Assembly (NCBI GenBank): GCA_012842565.1
Contig: DUSO01000093.1
Coordinates: forward strand, 1-40,655
Reading direction: 5' to 3'
DNA length: 40,655 bases
From: Bacillota bacterium
GTDB taxonomy: Bacteria; Bacillota; SHA-98; Ch115
Part shown: positions 17,167 to 25,806 of the stretch, in pieces
How positions within the stretch are numbered: position 1 is the stretch's first letter
How the letters are laid out: each line of letters begins with the position of its first letter
Position numbers and translations under genes: made by a program
The notes under the pieces: generated by a model
Databases searched by the model: none
The model's input: only the letters and a program-made list of their open reading frames with translations
What the model was told of the DNA's origin: nothing

Positions 17167-17448
17167 CTAGACGATCTCCAGTGAGTAATCAGCCAAGACC
17201 GCCTCCGTCTCACGGTTGAGATCGTCCACGACGGATGACAGGATGCTGTTTGCATGCCTGGAGCTGTTGGAGACGCAGGCGACGCCGACGACGGCCTTCC
17301 TCCACGTATCCTGGGAATCGACCTCGGCGATGGATACGTTATGTCTCACTCTTATGCGGTCGATCAAGCTCTTTACCACCCGTCGCTTGTCCTTGAGGGA
17401 ATTAGCACCACCAATGTAGAGCTGAGCAGTCAGTATCCCGACTACCAT
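17167..17448 (-). CDS. ylxP: DUF503 family protein YlxP
   Basis: This small conserved protein is always near infB and rbfA; a role in ribosome assembly has been suggested for YlxP. The 93 residues contain VVGILTAQLYIGGANSLKDK, RRVVKSLIDRIRVRHNVSIAEVD and the conserved VSNSSRHANSILSSVVD. ATG 17448 lies 14 bases after the infB stop, with GGGGGAAGAG upstream. Upstream in-frame codons to 17553 lie inside infB and look non-coding. Confidence 0.9.
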   Translation of the reverse strand: MVVGILTAQLYIGGANSLKDKRRVVKSLIDRIRVRHNVSIAEVDSQDTWRKAVVGVACVSNSSRHANSILSSVVDDLNRETEAVLADYSLEIV

Positions 17449-17462
17449 ACCCGCTCTTCCCC

Positions 17463-20357
17463 CTAAAGCTCGCGTCTGGCCTCCTCGACCCGGAATGCCT
17501 CGATTATGTCGCCTTCCTTGACATCGTTGAAGTTCTCGATGCCAAGCCCGCATTCAAAACCCTCAGGTACCTCACGCACATCATCCTTAAAGCGCTTGAG
17601 CGACGCAACCTTGCCCTCGTATATCACGACCTGGTCCCGGACTACCCGCACATTGGCGTCCCGGGTGATCTTCCCTTCAACAACGTAGACGCCGGCGATC
17701 GTGCCAACCTTGGGCACCTTGAACGTGGCCCTTACCTCGGCCCTGCCTACCTGTACCTCATGGTATTCAGGCTCCAGCAGCCCCTCCATCGCCGCCTTGA
17801 TATCGGCGGTAGCATCATAAATGATACTATAAGTCCTCAGGTCTACACCCTCGCGCTCGGCAGTCTTCCGCGCGTTGGCGTCCGGACGTACCTGGAATCC
17901 TATGATGATGGCGCGGGACGCCGAGGCCAGCATGACGTCGCTCTCGGTAATGCCGCCGACCCCACTGTGGATGACGTTCACCTTGACCTCATCGGTGCTG
18001 AGCCTTGTACATGCCTGCTTGAGGGCCTCGACGGACCCTTGCACGTCGCCCTTGATGATGAGGTTGAGTTCCTTGATCTCGCCCTCCTTGATATGCTTCA
18101 TGACATCCTCGAGGCTCAGCCTGCGGGCTGCCTGTATTTCTTCCGCGCGCTTGCGGTCCTGCCGCCTCTCGGCAAGCTCCTTGGCAAGACGATCGTCCGG
18201 TACAACAGTCATAATGTCCCCAGGGTTCGGCACCTCCGACAGTCCGAGGACCTCTACAGGCATCGAGGGCCCGGCAGCGATCACAGGATTGCCCCTGTAG
18301 TCCAACATGGCCCTCACGCGGCCGGATGCCTCACCCGCGACTATAGCATCCCCAATCCTGAGAGTACCCTTCTCGACAAGGACGGTAGCCACCGGACCGC
18401 GGCCCTTGTCAAGCTGAGACTCGATGACAGTCCCCCTGGCAGGGCGGTCGGGATTAGCCTTTAGCTCGCGCATCTCAGCCACCAGCAGGATCATCTCGAG
18501 GAGGTCCTCGATACCCTGCTTCCTCACCGCCGATACCTCAACCATCACCGTATCCCCGCCCCAGCTTTCAGGGATGAGCCCGAGGTCGCTGAGTTGCTGG
18601 CGCACCCGGTCGGGCTGCGCATTTGGCTTATCTATCTTGTTTATGGCAACGATAATAGGCACGTTCGCGGCTCTCGCATGGTTCAGCGCTTCAACGGTCT
18701 GCGGCATGACGCCGTCATCGGCCGCGACGACCAGGACTGCAATGTCGGTCACCTGGGCGCCTCTCGCCCTCATTTCGGTGAAGGCCTCATGGCCCGGTGT
18801 ATCTATGAAAGTGATCTTCTTGCCTTTTAGCTCGACCTGGTAAGCGCCTATGTGCTGAGTTATCCCTCCCGCCTCCTGGGCCGTTACATTCGTCTCGCGT
18901 ATGGCGTCGAGGAGCGACGTCTTGCCGTGGTCGACATGACCCATTATGGTGACCACAGGAGGCCGTGGCTTGAGGGTTTCCGGCGGGTCCGGCAGGTCCT
19001 CTATGCCGAATTCGCGCGCCTCTTTCTCACTGGGGCGTTCGGTCTCAAACCCGTACTCGTCAGCCACGACAGCCGCCGTATCATAGTCTATCTCCTGGTT
19101 TATAGTCACGAGGACACCCATGCCCATCAGCGTCTTTATGACGTCAGAGGCAGGGGCTTCGAGCTTCTCGGCCAGTTCCTTGACGGTTATCGTCTCCGGG
19201 ATGACTATCTTGTGTTCACGCTGGGGCCTTTCCCTTCTCCTTACTGGCTTTGCCGGCTGCTCCACCTGTCTATGCCGGGCAAGCCGCTCACCGACAACCC
19301 GGGAGACACGGTCCCCGACCCGGGCCTGGGGCTTCTTGCCCTTGGCTGCCTTGGCTTCGGGCCTGAGGGCTGCGCCCTGCGAGACGACCCGTGGAGTAGC
19401 CTTGGGCCGCTTTTCACGACCTTCCGCCCTGGGTGCCGTCGGCTGCCCTGCCTTCTCAGAACTCACCTCGTCGCGAAGCTTCCCGGCGTGCAACTCGCCG
19501 GCATGCGGCGCAGCAAGCTGGCCCTCTCTTGCGGTTACGGGCGCGGCCACGGGCACCGGTGCAGGTTCCGGTCGGGTAGCGGCGGCTGGCCCTTTCTTGC
19601 TCGCCTCCGGGACCTTTACCGGCGTCTGGACCGGCATCTGGGTGGTAGCCTGCTCCTTATCCCCGGTCACCGGCTTTGCCGGCCTTACGGGAGTCGGGGC
19701 GGGCGCCTGGGGTACACGACCGACCGGGGCCTGCTGGCCCTGCCCCGGTTTCCTGGCAGCCGGCTCCGCCGGACGCGCGCCGGAGCCTGGATGCCCGCCA
19801 GGCCTCTGCGTTGCGGCACCTACCTGTCCCGCCTGTCCTGCCTGTCCCGCCGGTCGAGCCGGGAACCCGAGCCGGCTTACGACAGGTTTCTGGGCAGCAC
19901 CCGGAGTAGGCCTTAGAGTCGCTGGACGCTGGGCGTCAAGGCGTTGGGCGCCAACGCCCCGGTTGACGTCGCCACGAGGCCTGGAGTCCCGGTTACGCTG
20001 AAAATCCTGGCCGCGCTGGAGATCCCGGGCACGTTGGAAATCCCGGGGATGAGACCGCTGCGGCAGGATATCCGGCAGATTTCTCGCTGACGGACGGCTG
20101 GAAGCTATCGTGCGCATGACGGCACGGGCCCTGTCCTCCATCTCCTCGTCCTTGCCCTGCTCAGCACGGGCCTCCTTTTTTGCCGGCGCCTTGCCCTCCA
20201 TCTCGGCAAATCTATTTTTGATAAATCTGACAACATTATCTTCAAGGGCACTCATATGGTTTTTGCCATGTACCCCTGAGTCCTCCAGGAGTTGAAGTAT
20301 CTCTTTGCTGTTTTTGTGCAGCTCCCTTGCAAGCTCATAGACTCGAGTTTTCGCCAT
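17463..20357 (-). CDS. infB: Translation initiation factor IF-2
   Basis: IF-2 is the GTPase that places initiator tRNA on the 30S subunit and promotes subunit joining. A first IF2-N module occupies 1-50 and a second about 384-440. Between them is a long Pro/Ala/Gly/Gln linker that includes an Arg-rich patch at about 101-130. GTPase motifs are GHVDHGKT at 473-480, DTPGH at 519-523 and NKID at 573-576, followed by the beta-barrel and C2 domains. With 964 residues it is long because of the linker. ATG 20357 has AGGAGGTGG upstream and overlaps ylxR by 23 bases. Confidence 0.97.
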   Translation of the reverse strand: MAKTRVYELARELHKNSKEILQLLEDSGVHGKNHMSALEDNVVRFIKNRFAEMEGKAPAKKEARAEQGKDEEMEDRARAVMRTIASSRPSARNLPDILPQRSHPRDFQRARDLQRGQDFQRNRDSRPRGDVNRGVGAQRLDAQRPATLRPTPGAAQKPVVSRLGFPARPAGQAGQAGQVGAATQRPGGHPGSGARPAEPAARKPGQGQQAPVGRVPQAPAPTPVRPAKPVTGDKEQATTQMPVQTPVKVPEASKKGPAAATRPEPAPVPVAAPVTAREGQLAAPHAGELHAGKLRDEVSSEKAGQPTAPRAEGREKRPKATPRVVSQGAALRPEAKAAKGKKPQARVGDRVSRVVGERLARHRQVEQPAKPVRRRERPQREHKIVIPETITVKELAEKLEAPASDVIKTLMGMGVLVTINQEIDYDTAAVVADEYGFETERPSEKEAREFGIEDLPDPPETLKPRPPVVTIMGHVDHGKTSLLDAIRETNVTAQEAGGITQHIGAYQVELKGKKITFIDTPGHEAFTEMRARGAQVTDIAVLVVAADDGVMPQTVEALNHARAANVPIIVAINKIDKPNAQPDRVRQQLSDLGLIPESWGGDTVMVEVSAVRKQGIEDLLEMILLVAEMRELKANPDRPARGTVIESQLDKGRGPVATVLVEKGTLRIGDAIVAGEASGRVRAMLDYRGNPVIAAGPSMPVEVLGLSEVPNPGDIMTVVPDDRLAKELAERRQDRKRAEEIQAARRLSLEDVMKHIKEGEIKELNLIIKGDVQGSVEALKQACTRLSTDEVKVNVIHSGVGGITESDVMLASASRAIIIGFQVRPDANARKTAEREGVDLRTYSIIYDATADIKAAMEGLLEPEYHEVQVGRAEVRATFKVPKVGTIAGVYVVEGKITRDANVRVVRDQVVIYEGKVASLKRFKDDVREVPEGFECGLGIENFNDVKEGDIIEAFRVEEARREL

Positions 20358-20694
20358 CTACGCTACCACCTCCTGCTGTCTTTCTCTCTTGCTGTACCGC
20401 AGCTATTTGACGGCGTCTCAGTTCCTCCTCGAGGCGAGAGATGAGTTCCTCAGAGGGTGAGGTGCCCAGCGCACTCGCTATTCCTCCCTTTGCCAGTGCA
20501 GACCGGAGACACGTGGTATCCGGGCATAGGTACGCTCCCCTCCCGGATAGCTTGCCGGTTGGATCCAGCACGAGATCGCCTCCGGGGGTCCTCACCACGC
20601 GGATGAGTTCCCGCTTGGGCCTGACGCTGCGGCACCCCACGCAGGTCCGCTGGGGAACCTTCCTGACCCTCGGTTGTTTCTTTGCCTTTGGCAC
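20335..20694 (-). CDS. ylxR: YlxR/RnpM family RNA-binding protein (DUF448)
   Basis: YlxR proteins bind RNA; the B. subtilis protein has been reported to bind RNase P RNA and modulate it (RnpM). The motif [20 protein letters not shown] followed by [12 protein letters not shown] is complete. Start is GTG 20694, backed by GGAGGGGAGG. The protein has 119 residues, about 25-30 more than usual, with a charged tail ([15 protein letters not shown]) whose end overlaps infB. ylxQ, which normally follows, is absent, so ylxR abuts infB directly. Confidence 0.92.
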   Translation of the reverse strand: MPKAKKQPRVRKVPQRTCVGCRSVRPKRELIRVVRTPGGDLVLDPTGKLSGRGAYLCPDTTCLRSALAKGGIASALGTSPSEELISRLEEELRRRQIAAVQQERKTAGGGSVDGENSSL

Positions 20695-20721
20695 CGGGCC
20701 TCCCCTCCAATCACCATGCCA

Positions 20722-22221
20722 TCAGAAAATGTCTTCCTCATCATCTGCCAATTCATCAACCAGGTCGTCGACCCTTATCTTACCCCTGGATTTCGCCTTC
20801 TTCTTCGGTGGGCCGGGGGAGACCTCTAGTTCGTCCTGATCTCCGGCAAGCCTCTTCTTCCCTTTCTTCTTATCCTTGGGTTTGACAGGCTTGCCGGCAT
20901 CTTCCGGGTGCCCGACGGTGTCGTCCCCACCCCGGGCCTCGGTCGCCTCCCCGGGTTCCTCGTGTTCCATGGGTTCGACGGCTTCTTCATGTTTCACCGG
21001 TTCAACGGTTTCCTCGTGTCCCACAGGTTCAACGGTTTCCTCGAGTTCTGTCGAACCCGCGCCTACCGCGGAGTCTCGAGGCATGACAGGCTCTAAAGGC
21101 TCCTCCTCACCGGCTGCAGGCGAAATCGCCTCCTCCGTTACAGGATGTGTCGCCTCTCCGGCTGCAGGCTCCACGGGAGAGGGAAGCTCCAGCGCCTGTG
21201 ATTCACTCTTGATATCGATCCTCCACCCGGTCAACTTGGCTGCAAGGCGGGCGTTTTGCCCCGCCCTGCCGATAGCCAGAGACAGCTGGTTGTCCGGAAC
21301 GATCACGCGGGCCGACTTGGTCTCCTCGTCTATGATGACCCCGCTGACACGGGCCGGGCTTAGGGCATTCGCGACAAATTCCTCCGGCGCTTCACGCCAT
21401 TCTATGACATCTATTTTCTCGCCCTTGAGTTCGTGCACGATCTTCTGGATTCTGAGCCCGCGAGGCCCGACGCATGCGCCGACCGGGTCGACGTTTTCGT
21501 CACTGGTGCTCACCGCAACCTTGGACCTCACCCCCGCCTCCCTGGCTATCTGCCTTATGATGACAACCCCATCGAAGACCTCGGGTACCTCCAGCTCCAG
21601 GAGCCTCTTGAGGAGTCCCGGGTGGGTCCGGGAGACCAGCACCTGGGGGCCTCTCGGGGTTTTACGCACTTCCATGATGTACACCTTCAAGCGGTCCCCT
21701 TGAGCGTAAGCCTCCCTGGGGATCTGCTCGGAGGGCGGCATCACTGCCTCTACCCTGCCAAGGTCGATGATGACGTTTCGCCCCTCGTGACGCTGGACAA
21801 CGCCGGTGATCACGTCGCCCTCACGATTGCTGTATTCCTCGTAGATAACCCCTCGCTCGGCCTCGCGGATCTTTTGCATGACCACCTGCTTGGCGGTCTG
21901 AGCGGCTATGCGGCCAAAATCCCTGGGGGTCACCTCGGTTTCGACCACATCGCCGGTTACGTAGTTTGGATCGATGGCCAGAGCATCGGCAAGCGATATC
22001 TCCACCCGGGGATCCCTGACGGTCTCGACGACGTTGCGCCTGGCGAAGACCCGTATCTCCCCGGTATCCGGGTCAACGTCCACCCGGACACTGTGGGCCG
22101 ACCCGAAGTTTCGCTTAAAGGCAGACACGAGAGCCGTCTCCAGGGCAGCTATGAGTGCATCCTTCTTTATTCCCTTTTCCCTTTCGAGTTGCTGAAACGC
22201 CTCTACGACCTCAAGGTTCAT
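20722..22221 (-). CDS. nusA: Transcription termination/antitermination protein NusA
   Basis: NusA binds RNA polymerase and nascent RNA and controls pausing, termination and antitermination. An N-terminal polymerase-binding domain (1-125), S1 domain (about 135-199), KH1 with GPRG at 252-255 and KH2 with IGRAGQN at 317-323 are complete by residue 345. Residues 345-499 form an extra low-complexity tail with 9-residue repeats, a Lys-rich patch and an acidic end. ATG 22221 is chosen over 22230 because GGAGG lies nine bases before it. It overlaps rimP by 11 bases. Confidence 0.96.
   Translation of the reverse strand: MNLEVVEAFQQLEREKGIKKDALIAALETALVSAFKRNFGSAHSVRVDVDPDTGEIRVFARRNVVETVRDPRVEISLADALAIDPNYVTGDVVETEVTPRDFGRIAAQTAKQVVMQKIREAERGVIYEEYSNREGDVITGVVQRHEGRNVIIDLGRVEAVMPPSEQIPREAYAQGDRLKVYIMEVRKTPRGPQVLVSRTHPGLLKRLLELEVPEVFDGVVIIRQIAREAGVRSKVAVSTSDENVDPVGACVGPRGLRIQKIVHELKGEKIDVIEWREAPEEFVANALSPARVSGVIIDEETKSARVIVPDNQLSLAIGRAGQNARLAAKLTGWRIDIKSESQALELPSPVEPAAGEATHPVTEEAISPAAGEEEPLEPVMPRDSAVGAGSTELEETVEPVGHEETVEPVKHEEAVEPMEHEEPGEATEARGGDDTVGHPEDAGKPVKPKDKKKGKKRLAGDQDELEVSPGPPKKKAKSRGKIRVDDLVDELADDEEDIF
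20956..21045. repeat. 27-bp tandem repeat within nusA
   Basis: Three full 27-bp units (20956-20982, 20983-21009, 21010-21036) and the start of a fourth encode EETVEPVGH, EETVEPVKH and EEAVEPMEH, residues 394-420 of NusA. Units differ at several bases, so the array is not a very recent expansion. Confidence 0.85.
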
Positions 22222-22684
22222 GGACTTCATCCTCCACCACCAATCGTGCCTTGCTGATCTTGTCGCGGGGGATGTCCACAGCGGCTCCCTCCACGTTGAT
22301 CTTCACCTTGCCGTCTACAAGGCCGGCCAAGCGCCCCTGGAAAACTTTTTTCCCGTCTATGGGCGAGAACGTGTTTATGAGTACCATGCGCCCGGCGAAC
22401 TTGTCAAACTCCTCGTCCTTGCGGAGCGGCTTCTCACCTGAGGAAGAAACCTCCAGTATATAGCTATGCGGGATCGGGTCTACGCGGTCGAGCCTGCGCC
22501 CCAGCTCCTCGCTGATGGCCCCGCAGTCATCTATGGAAACCCCGCCGGGCTTATCGATATAGACCCGTAGAAACCATTCGCCTGCTTCCCGCAGGTACTG
22601 GACATCCACCAATTCACAGCCCCTATCCCTCGCGACCGGCTCTGCGAGGTCGAAGACGATCTTTTCAATCTTATCGCTTTTCAT
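22211..22684 (-). CDS. rimP: Ribosome maturation factor RimP
   Basis: RimP helps mature the 30S subunit and is the usual first gene of the nusA-infB operon. The 157-residue product shows the family blocks CELVDVQYLREAGEWFLRVYID, GVSIDDCGAISEELG, SYILEVSSSGEKPLRKDEEF and a C-terminal Sm-like domain. ATG 22684 is preceded by GGGAGGCCAGGGG; the longer frame to 22786 lies in the leader. The leader holds a promoter and a terminator hairpin. Confidence 0.95.
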   Translation of the reverse strand: MKSDKIEKIVFDLAEPVARDRGCELVDVQYLREAGEWFLRVYIDKPGGVSIDDCGAISEELGRRLDRVDPIPHSYILEVSSSGEKPLRKDEEFDKFAGRMVLINTFSPIDGKKVFQGRLAGLVDGKVKINVEGAAVDIPRDKISKARLVVEDEVHEP

Positions 22685-22797
22685 CCCCTGGCCTCCCTGA
22701 GAACGGCTTATCGGACTCGCAGGTCCTGATTGACTTGCGGATCCTGCTTTACCCGCACAGCCCTCGTTAATTCGTGTTCCGCACATACAACATTAAA

Positions 22798-22815
22798 GAG
22801 TGGGTTTCCCCACTC
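22798..22815 (-). terminator. Intrinsic-terminator hairpin in the nusA operon leader
   Basis: On the minus strand GAGTGGG, loop GAAA and CCCACTC form a perfect 7-bp stem followed by TTTAATGTTGT. It lies some 45 bases downstream of the predicted start point and about 114 bases before the rimP ATG. It either ends transcripts from ispG and the glycosyltransferase or attenuates the nusA operon. Confidence 0.7.
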
Positions 22816-22866
22816 CAAGGTATCAACACAAAACGAAGCGAATGCCTCCGGAAGGACTCTAAAACG

Positions 22867-22896
22867 AGTATAACACAGTAAATGTCCAAATTGCAA
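22867..22896 (-). promoter_or_regulatory. Sigma-A promoter for rimP-nusA-infB
   Basis: On the minus strand TTGCAA (22896-22891) and TATACT (22872-22867) are 18 bases apart, and TGT directly before TATACT gives an extended -10. Initiation would be near 22860. The promoter lies just after the glycosyltransferase stop and upstream of the terminator hairpin. Confidence 0.65.
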
Positions 22897-22904
22897 GCAC
22901 AAAA

Positions 22905-23555
22905 TCAGTCCCGGCCCCGGGACGCAATCCGCCTTATGACATCGGCATACATCCTGGCCCTCTGTATCACCCCGGGGATTACGCCCCTTTTCTCCTCCTT
23001 CATGCGGTGCGTCACGTTATAGAGGGGGACCATGACCACGCGGGCACCACGCTGGCGCGCATAGTCCGTGAGTGCCACTTCCGCCCCAAAACGGGCGTCT
23101 CTCAGGTCAATATCTTTGAAAGCCTCCCGCCTTATGGCCCTCTGTCCCGATAGCCACGGGGATATCCTCTGTGCTAGATCCGTCGCCTTCCTTCCGCTGC
23201 GAAATACCCCCACTGCCATGTCCGCCCTGCCATCCAGGACCGGCGCCATGAGCTCACGGATATGGCGAGGCTCGAGGCCTAACAGGTCCCCGTCCAGGAA
23301 CACGATGACATCACACGGGCTTGAATCCATGCCTTCCTGCATGGCGGCCCCCTTGCCGCGATTGACCGGGAATTCTATCACCCTTGCCCCGGCCTTGCGC
23401 GCCACGTCGGCGGTGGCATCGGTGGAACCGTCACTTATCACGGTTACATCAGGAGTCACAGAGAGAGCGGCACGGATCACTGATTCTACCGTGCCCTCCT
23501 CGTTGTAGGCCGGTATTACCACCCCGACCCGTGGATAACGGACGTCCTCCGTCAA
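22905..23555 (-). CDS. Family 2 glycosyltransferase
   Basis: The protein transfers a sugar from a nucleotide donor, probably to a polyprenyl phosphate or envelope glycan. The GT-A fold is clear: VGVVIPAYNEEGTVESVI near the N-terminus, VISDGSTDATADVARKAG, NRGKGAAMQEGM and the metal-binding VIFLDGDLLG. There is no membrane segment in the 216 residues, unlike DPM1-type enzymes with C-terminal helices. TTG 23555 is the start, one base after the ispG stop, with GGAGGAGGGG upstream; a TTG at 23579 is less likely. It follows ispG as the last gene of the isoprenoid block. Acceptor and sugar are unknown. Confidence 0.85.
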   Translation of the reverse strand: MTEDVRYPRVGVVIPAYNEEGTVESVIRAALSVTPDVTVISDGSTDATADVARKAGARVIEFPVNRGKGAAMQEGMDSSPCDVIVFLDGDLLGLEPRHIRELMAPVLDGRADMAVGVFRSGRKATDLAQRISPWLSGQRAIRREAFKDIDLRDARFGAEVALTDYARQRGARVVMVPLYNVTHRMKEEKRGVIPGVIQRARMYADVIRRIASRGRD

Positions 23556-23556
23556 A

Positions 23557-24639
23557 CTACCCCTCCTCCGGCGGCACAATCCTCCTTACTTCATCGAGGA
23601 TGGCCTTTACAAACTCTTTCTCGTCCACCTGTCTTACCGGCTTCCCCCTGACGAACAGGAGTCCCCTGCCGCGCCCCACTGCAAGCCCGACATCTGCTTC
23701 GCGGGCTTCACCCGGGCCATTCACCTCACACCCCATGATGGCGATTTTAAGGGGTGCGCGGATGCCCGAGACCCCTCTTTCGACCTCGGATGCAATGCCG
23801 GCGAGCCTGTCCAGCCCGATGCTACATCTGCCGCAGGTCGGGCACGAGATGATCTCTACTCCTCCCTCGCGGAGCCCGAGCGACCGCAGGATGGCGAGGC
23901 CCACCCTTACTTCCTCGACAGGGTCGCCTGTAAGTGAAACCCTTATGGTGTCACCTATGCCCCCCGCCAGGAGTACCCCGAGGGTGACCGCAGACCTGAC
24001 AGTGCCGGATCTCGGGGCCCCTGACTCTGTGAGTCCCAGGTGAAGCGGGCGGTCTGTCAGATTTGAAATCTCCCGGTAAGCCTGGATGGTCATGAGGGGA
24101 TCCGTGGCCTTGAGAGAGATCACTATGTCCGTCACACCGGCATCCTCGACCAGTCTCACTCCCTGGAGAGCGCTCTCCACAAGAGCAGCTACGGTAAGGC
24201 CCCCGTGCCTGGACAGTATCTCCCTTGCGATGGACCCGGAATTCACCCCGACTCTCACTGGGACTCCATTGGCCCTGCAGGCTGCGGCAAGCTCCTTGAG
24301 GCCTCTTTGCGGGATATTTCCGGGGTTTACCCTTATCTTGTCAGCACCAGACTCGATGGCCAGGAGCCCTAGCCTGTAGTCAAAATGAATGTCCGCCACA
24401 AGCGCGGCATCTGTATGCTTCCTTATCCACGCGAGGGATCTGGCGGCATCTTCATCGGGAATGGCAAGGCGGACGATATCGCACCCTGCTTCTGTGAGTC
24501 GCAGCACCTGGGCAAGGGTGGCCTCCCTATCCCTCGTATCTGTCTTGGTCATCGATTGTACGCTGATGGGCGCTCCGCCTCCGATAAGCACATTCCTGAC
24601 CTTTACCTGGCGAGTCATACGCCTTTCGACGCCCGGCAT
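23557..24639 (-). CDS. ispG: 4-hydroxy-3-methylbut-2-en-1-yl diphosphate synthase (flavodoxin/ferredoxin)
   Basis: IspG (GcpE) is the penultimate enzyme of the MEP isoprenoid pathway and uses a [4Fe-4S] cluster and reduced ferredoxin or flavodoxin. The TIM-barrel starts with the family motif GGGAPISVQSMTKTDTRD; the cluster ligands are in CPTCGRC and in IMGCEVNGPGEAREAD. The 360 residues fit the single-domain bacterial type. ATG 24639 is kept, though a second ATG at 24618 with AAAGG upstream is possible. It shares the pathway with dxr two genes upstream. Confidence 0.96.
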   Translation of the reverse strand: MPGVERRMTRQVKVRNVLIGGGAPISVQSMTKTDTRDREATLAQVLRLTEAGCDIVRLAIPDEDAARSLAWIRKHTDAALVADIHFDYRLGLLAIESGADKIRVNPGNIPQRGLKELAAACRANGVPVRVGVNSGSIAREILSRHGGLTVAALVESALQGVRLVEDAGVTDIVISLKATDPLMTIQAYREISNLTDRPLHLGLTESGAPRSGTVRSAVTLGVLLAGGIGDTIRVSLTGDPVEEVRVGLAILRSLGLREGGVEIISCPTCGRCSIGLDRLAGIASEVERGVSGIRAPLKIAIMGCEVNGPGEAREADVGLAVGRGRGLLFVRGKPVRQVDEKEFVKAILDEVRRIVPPEEG

Positions 24640-24666
24640 CGAAATCGCACCGCCTCCCCCGCTGAC

Positions 24667-25725
24667 CTAGCCCCTGAGCCCCGAGGAGAGCCTTGCGATA
24701 TCGCTTGCTGTGGCAAACAGGATTATCAGGCCTATGACAGCAAGCCCTATCAGGCGGGCCAGGGTCTCCTGGCTTTCGGTCAGTGGCCTTCGTCTTATTG
24801 CCTCGAAGAGGAGCATTATGATCCATCCCCCGTCCAGGATGGGGATCGGCAAGAGATTGAGTATCCCAAGGTTGACGTTGAGAACGGCTGTAAGGAACAG
24901 GAGGTTGGTCAGGCCGAGCCTCGCCGTCTGTCCAACCATCTGGGCGATGCCGATCGGGCCTGCGACATCCGGCTTCATCCGTCCGGTGGCCATTCTCGCA
25001 AGGGCTCGCACCAGGCCGCTGGCAACGCTGCGTGTGAAGCTCCACGCATAGGCAAGTGATTCCCTCACCGGCGCAGGGCCCCATACCTCCTGGAGTGTGA
25101 CCCCTATAAGGCCGCTCCCGGTAGAAGGGTCTCTCTCAGGGGTTATCCGGAGCGGGACGCGCCGCCCGTCTCTCTCCACCACTACCATGATTTCCCGGCC
25201 CGGGCTCGACATTATCCTCTCCCGGACCTCGCCTATTCCCCTTGCCGGCCTGCCCGCCACCTCGACGATCCTGTCGCCGGGGAGCATCCCTGCTGCGGCC
25301 GCCGGGCGCCCGGGTTCCACGTCCTTGATCATGGTGGCCGGTACGCCGATTGCGATGAAGACCACCGCAAATATTACAACAGCAGCGATGAAATTCATAA
25401 GCGGCCCGGCAAGGACGGTTGCGATCCGGGCCCATATGGGTTTATTCCTGAAGCTCGCGGGGTCATTTTCGGGGATATCCTCAGCAGGATCCTCCGGCCG
25501 GTCGAGCCCGGCAAACTTCACAAATGCGCCAAGCGGCAAGAGCCTGAGCGAATAGATCACGCCGCCGCGCTTTGTCTTGAAAAACCTCGGCCCGAACCCT
25601 ATGGAAAACTCGAGCACCTTTATGCCACAGGCCCTCCCTGCTACGAAATGCCCGAGTTCGTGTACAAATGCAAACAGGCTGAATACCAGGATAAAGGAAA
25701 GTAGTGTCAAGAGCACCCAACTCAA
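24667..25725 (-). CDS. rseP: Site-2 intramembrane zinc protease RseP/RasP
   Basis: This membrane metalloprotease cleaves substrates within the membrane, such as anti-sigma factors (RasP in B. subtilis). HELGH at 22-26 is the zinc-binding motif in the first membrane helix. A PDZ domain spans about 125-210 (VEPGRPAAAAGMLPGDRIVEV). NLLPIPILDGG at 290-300 carries the third zinc ligand, and a last helix lies near 325-342. TTG 25725 is the first start; GTG 25716 has better spacing from GGGGAG and may be the true one. It stands between dxr and ispG, the common order. Confidence 0.95.
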   Translation of the reverse strand: MSWVLLTLLSFILVFSLFAFVHELGHFVAGRACGIKVLEFSIGFGPRFFKTKRGGVIYSLRLLPLGAFVKFAGLDRPEDPAEDIPENDPASFRNKPIWARIATVLAGPLMNFIAAVVIFAVVFIAIGVPATMIKDVEPGRPAAAAGMLPGDRIVEVAGRPARGIGEVRERIMSSPGREIMVVVERDGRRVPLRITPERDPSTGSGLIGVTLQEVWGPAPVRESLAYAWSFTRSVASGLVRALARMATGRMKPDVAGPIGIAQMVGQTARLGLTNLLFLTAVLNVNLGILNLLPIPILDGGWIIMLLFEAIRRRPLTESQETLARLIGLAVIGLIILFATASDIARLSSGLRG

Positions 25726-25731
25726 CTCCCC

Positions 25732-25806
25732 TCAATGATGGCCGCAGTCAATGGTAGCCGCAGCATTCCCGGACCTTCAACGGTGGCCGAGGTATTCCCT
25801 GACCTT
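25732..25806. repeat. Degenerate tandem duplication at the dxr 3' end
   Basis: The 29 bases 25778-25806, the end of dxr with its stop, recur just downstream at 25749-25777 with 23 of 29 matches, and 25732-25748 repeats part of the unit again (about 14 of 17 bases). Each copy ends in ATTGA or GTTGA on the minus strand. This looks like an old duplication of the gene end. Confidence 0.55.

Larger units (their letters stand above)
22685..22904 (-). other. Leader of the rimP-nusA-infB operon
   Basis: The 220 bases contain, in transcription order, a promoter (22896-22867), an intrinsic-terminator hairpin (22815-22798) and about 100 bases with no further clear hairpin before rimP. A 64-codon open frame (22708-22902) crosses both elements and resembles no family. 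Confidence 0.65.

Noticed and set aside
22708-22902. A 64-codon minus-strand frame across the nusA leader
   Set aside because: It spans the promoter and the terminator hairpin, and no ribosome-binding site fits its start.
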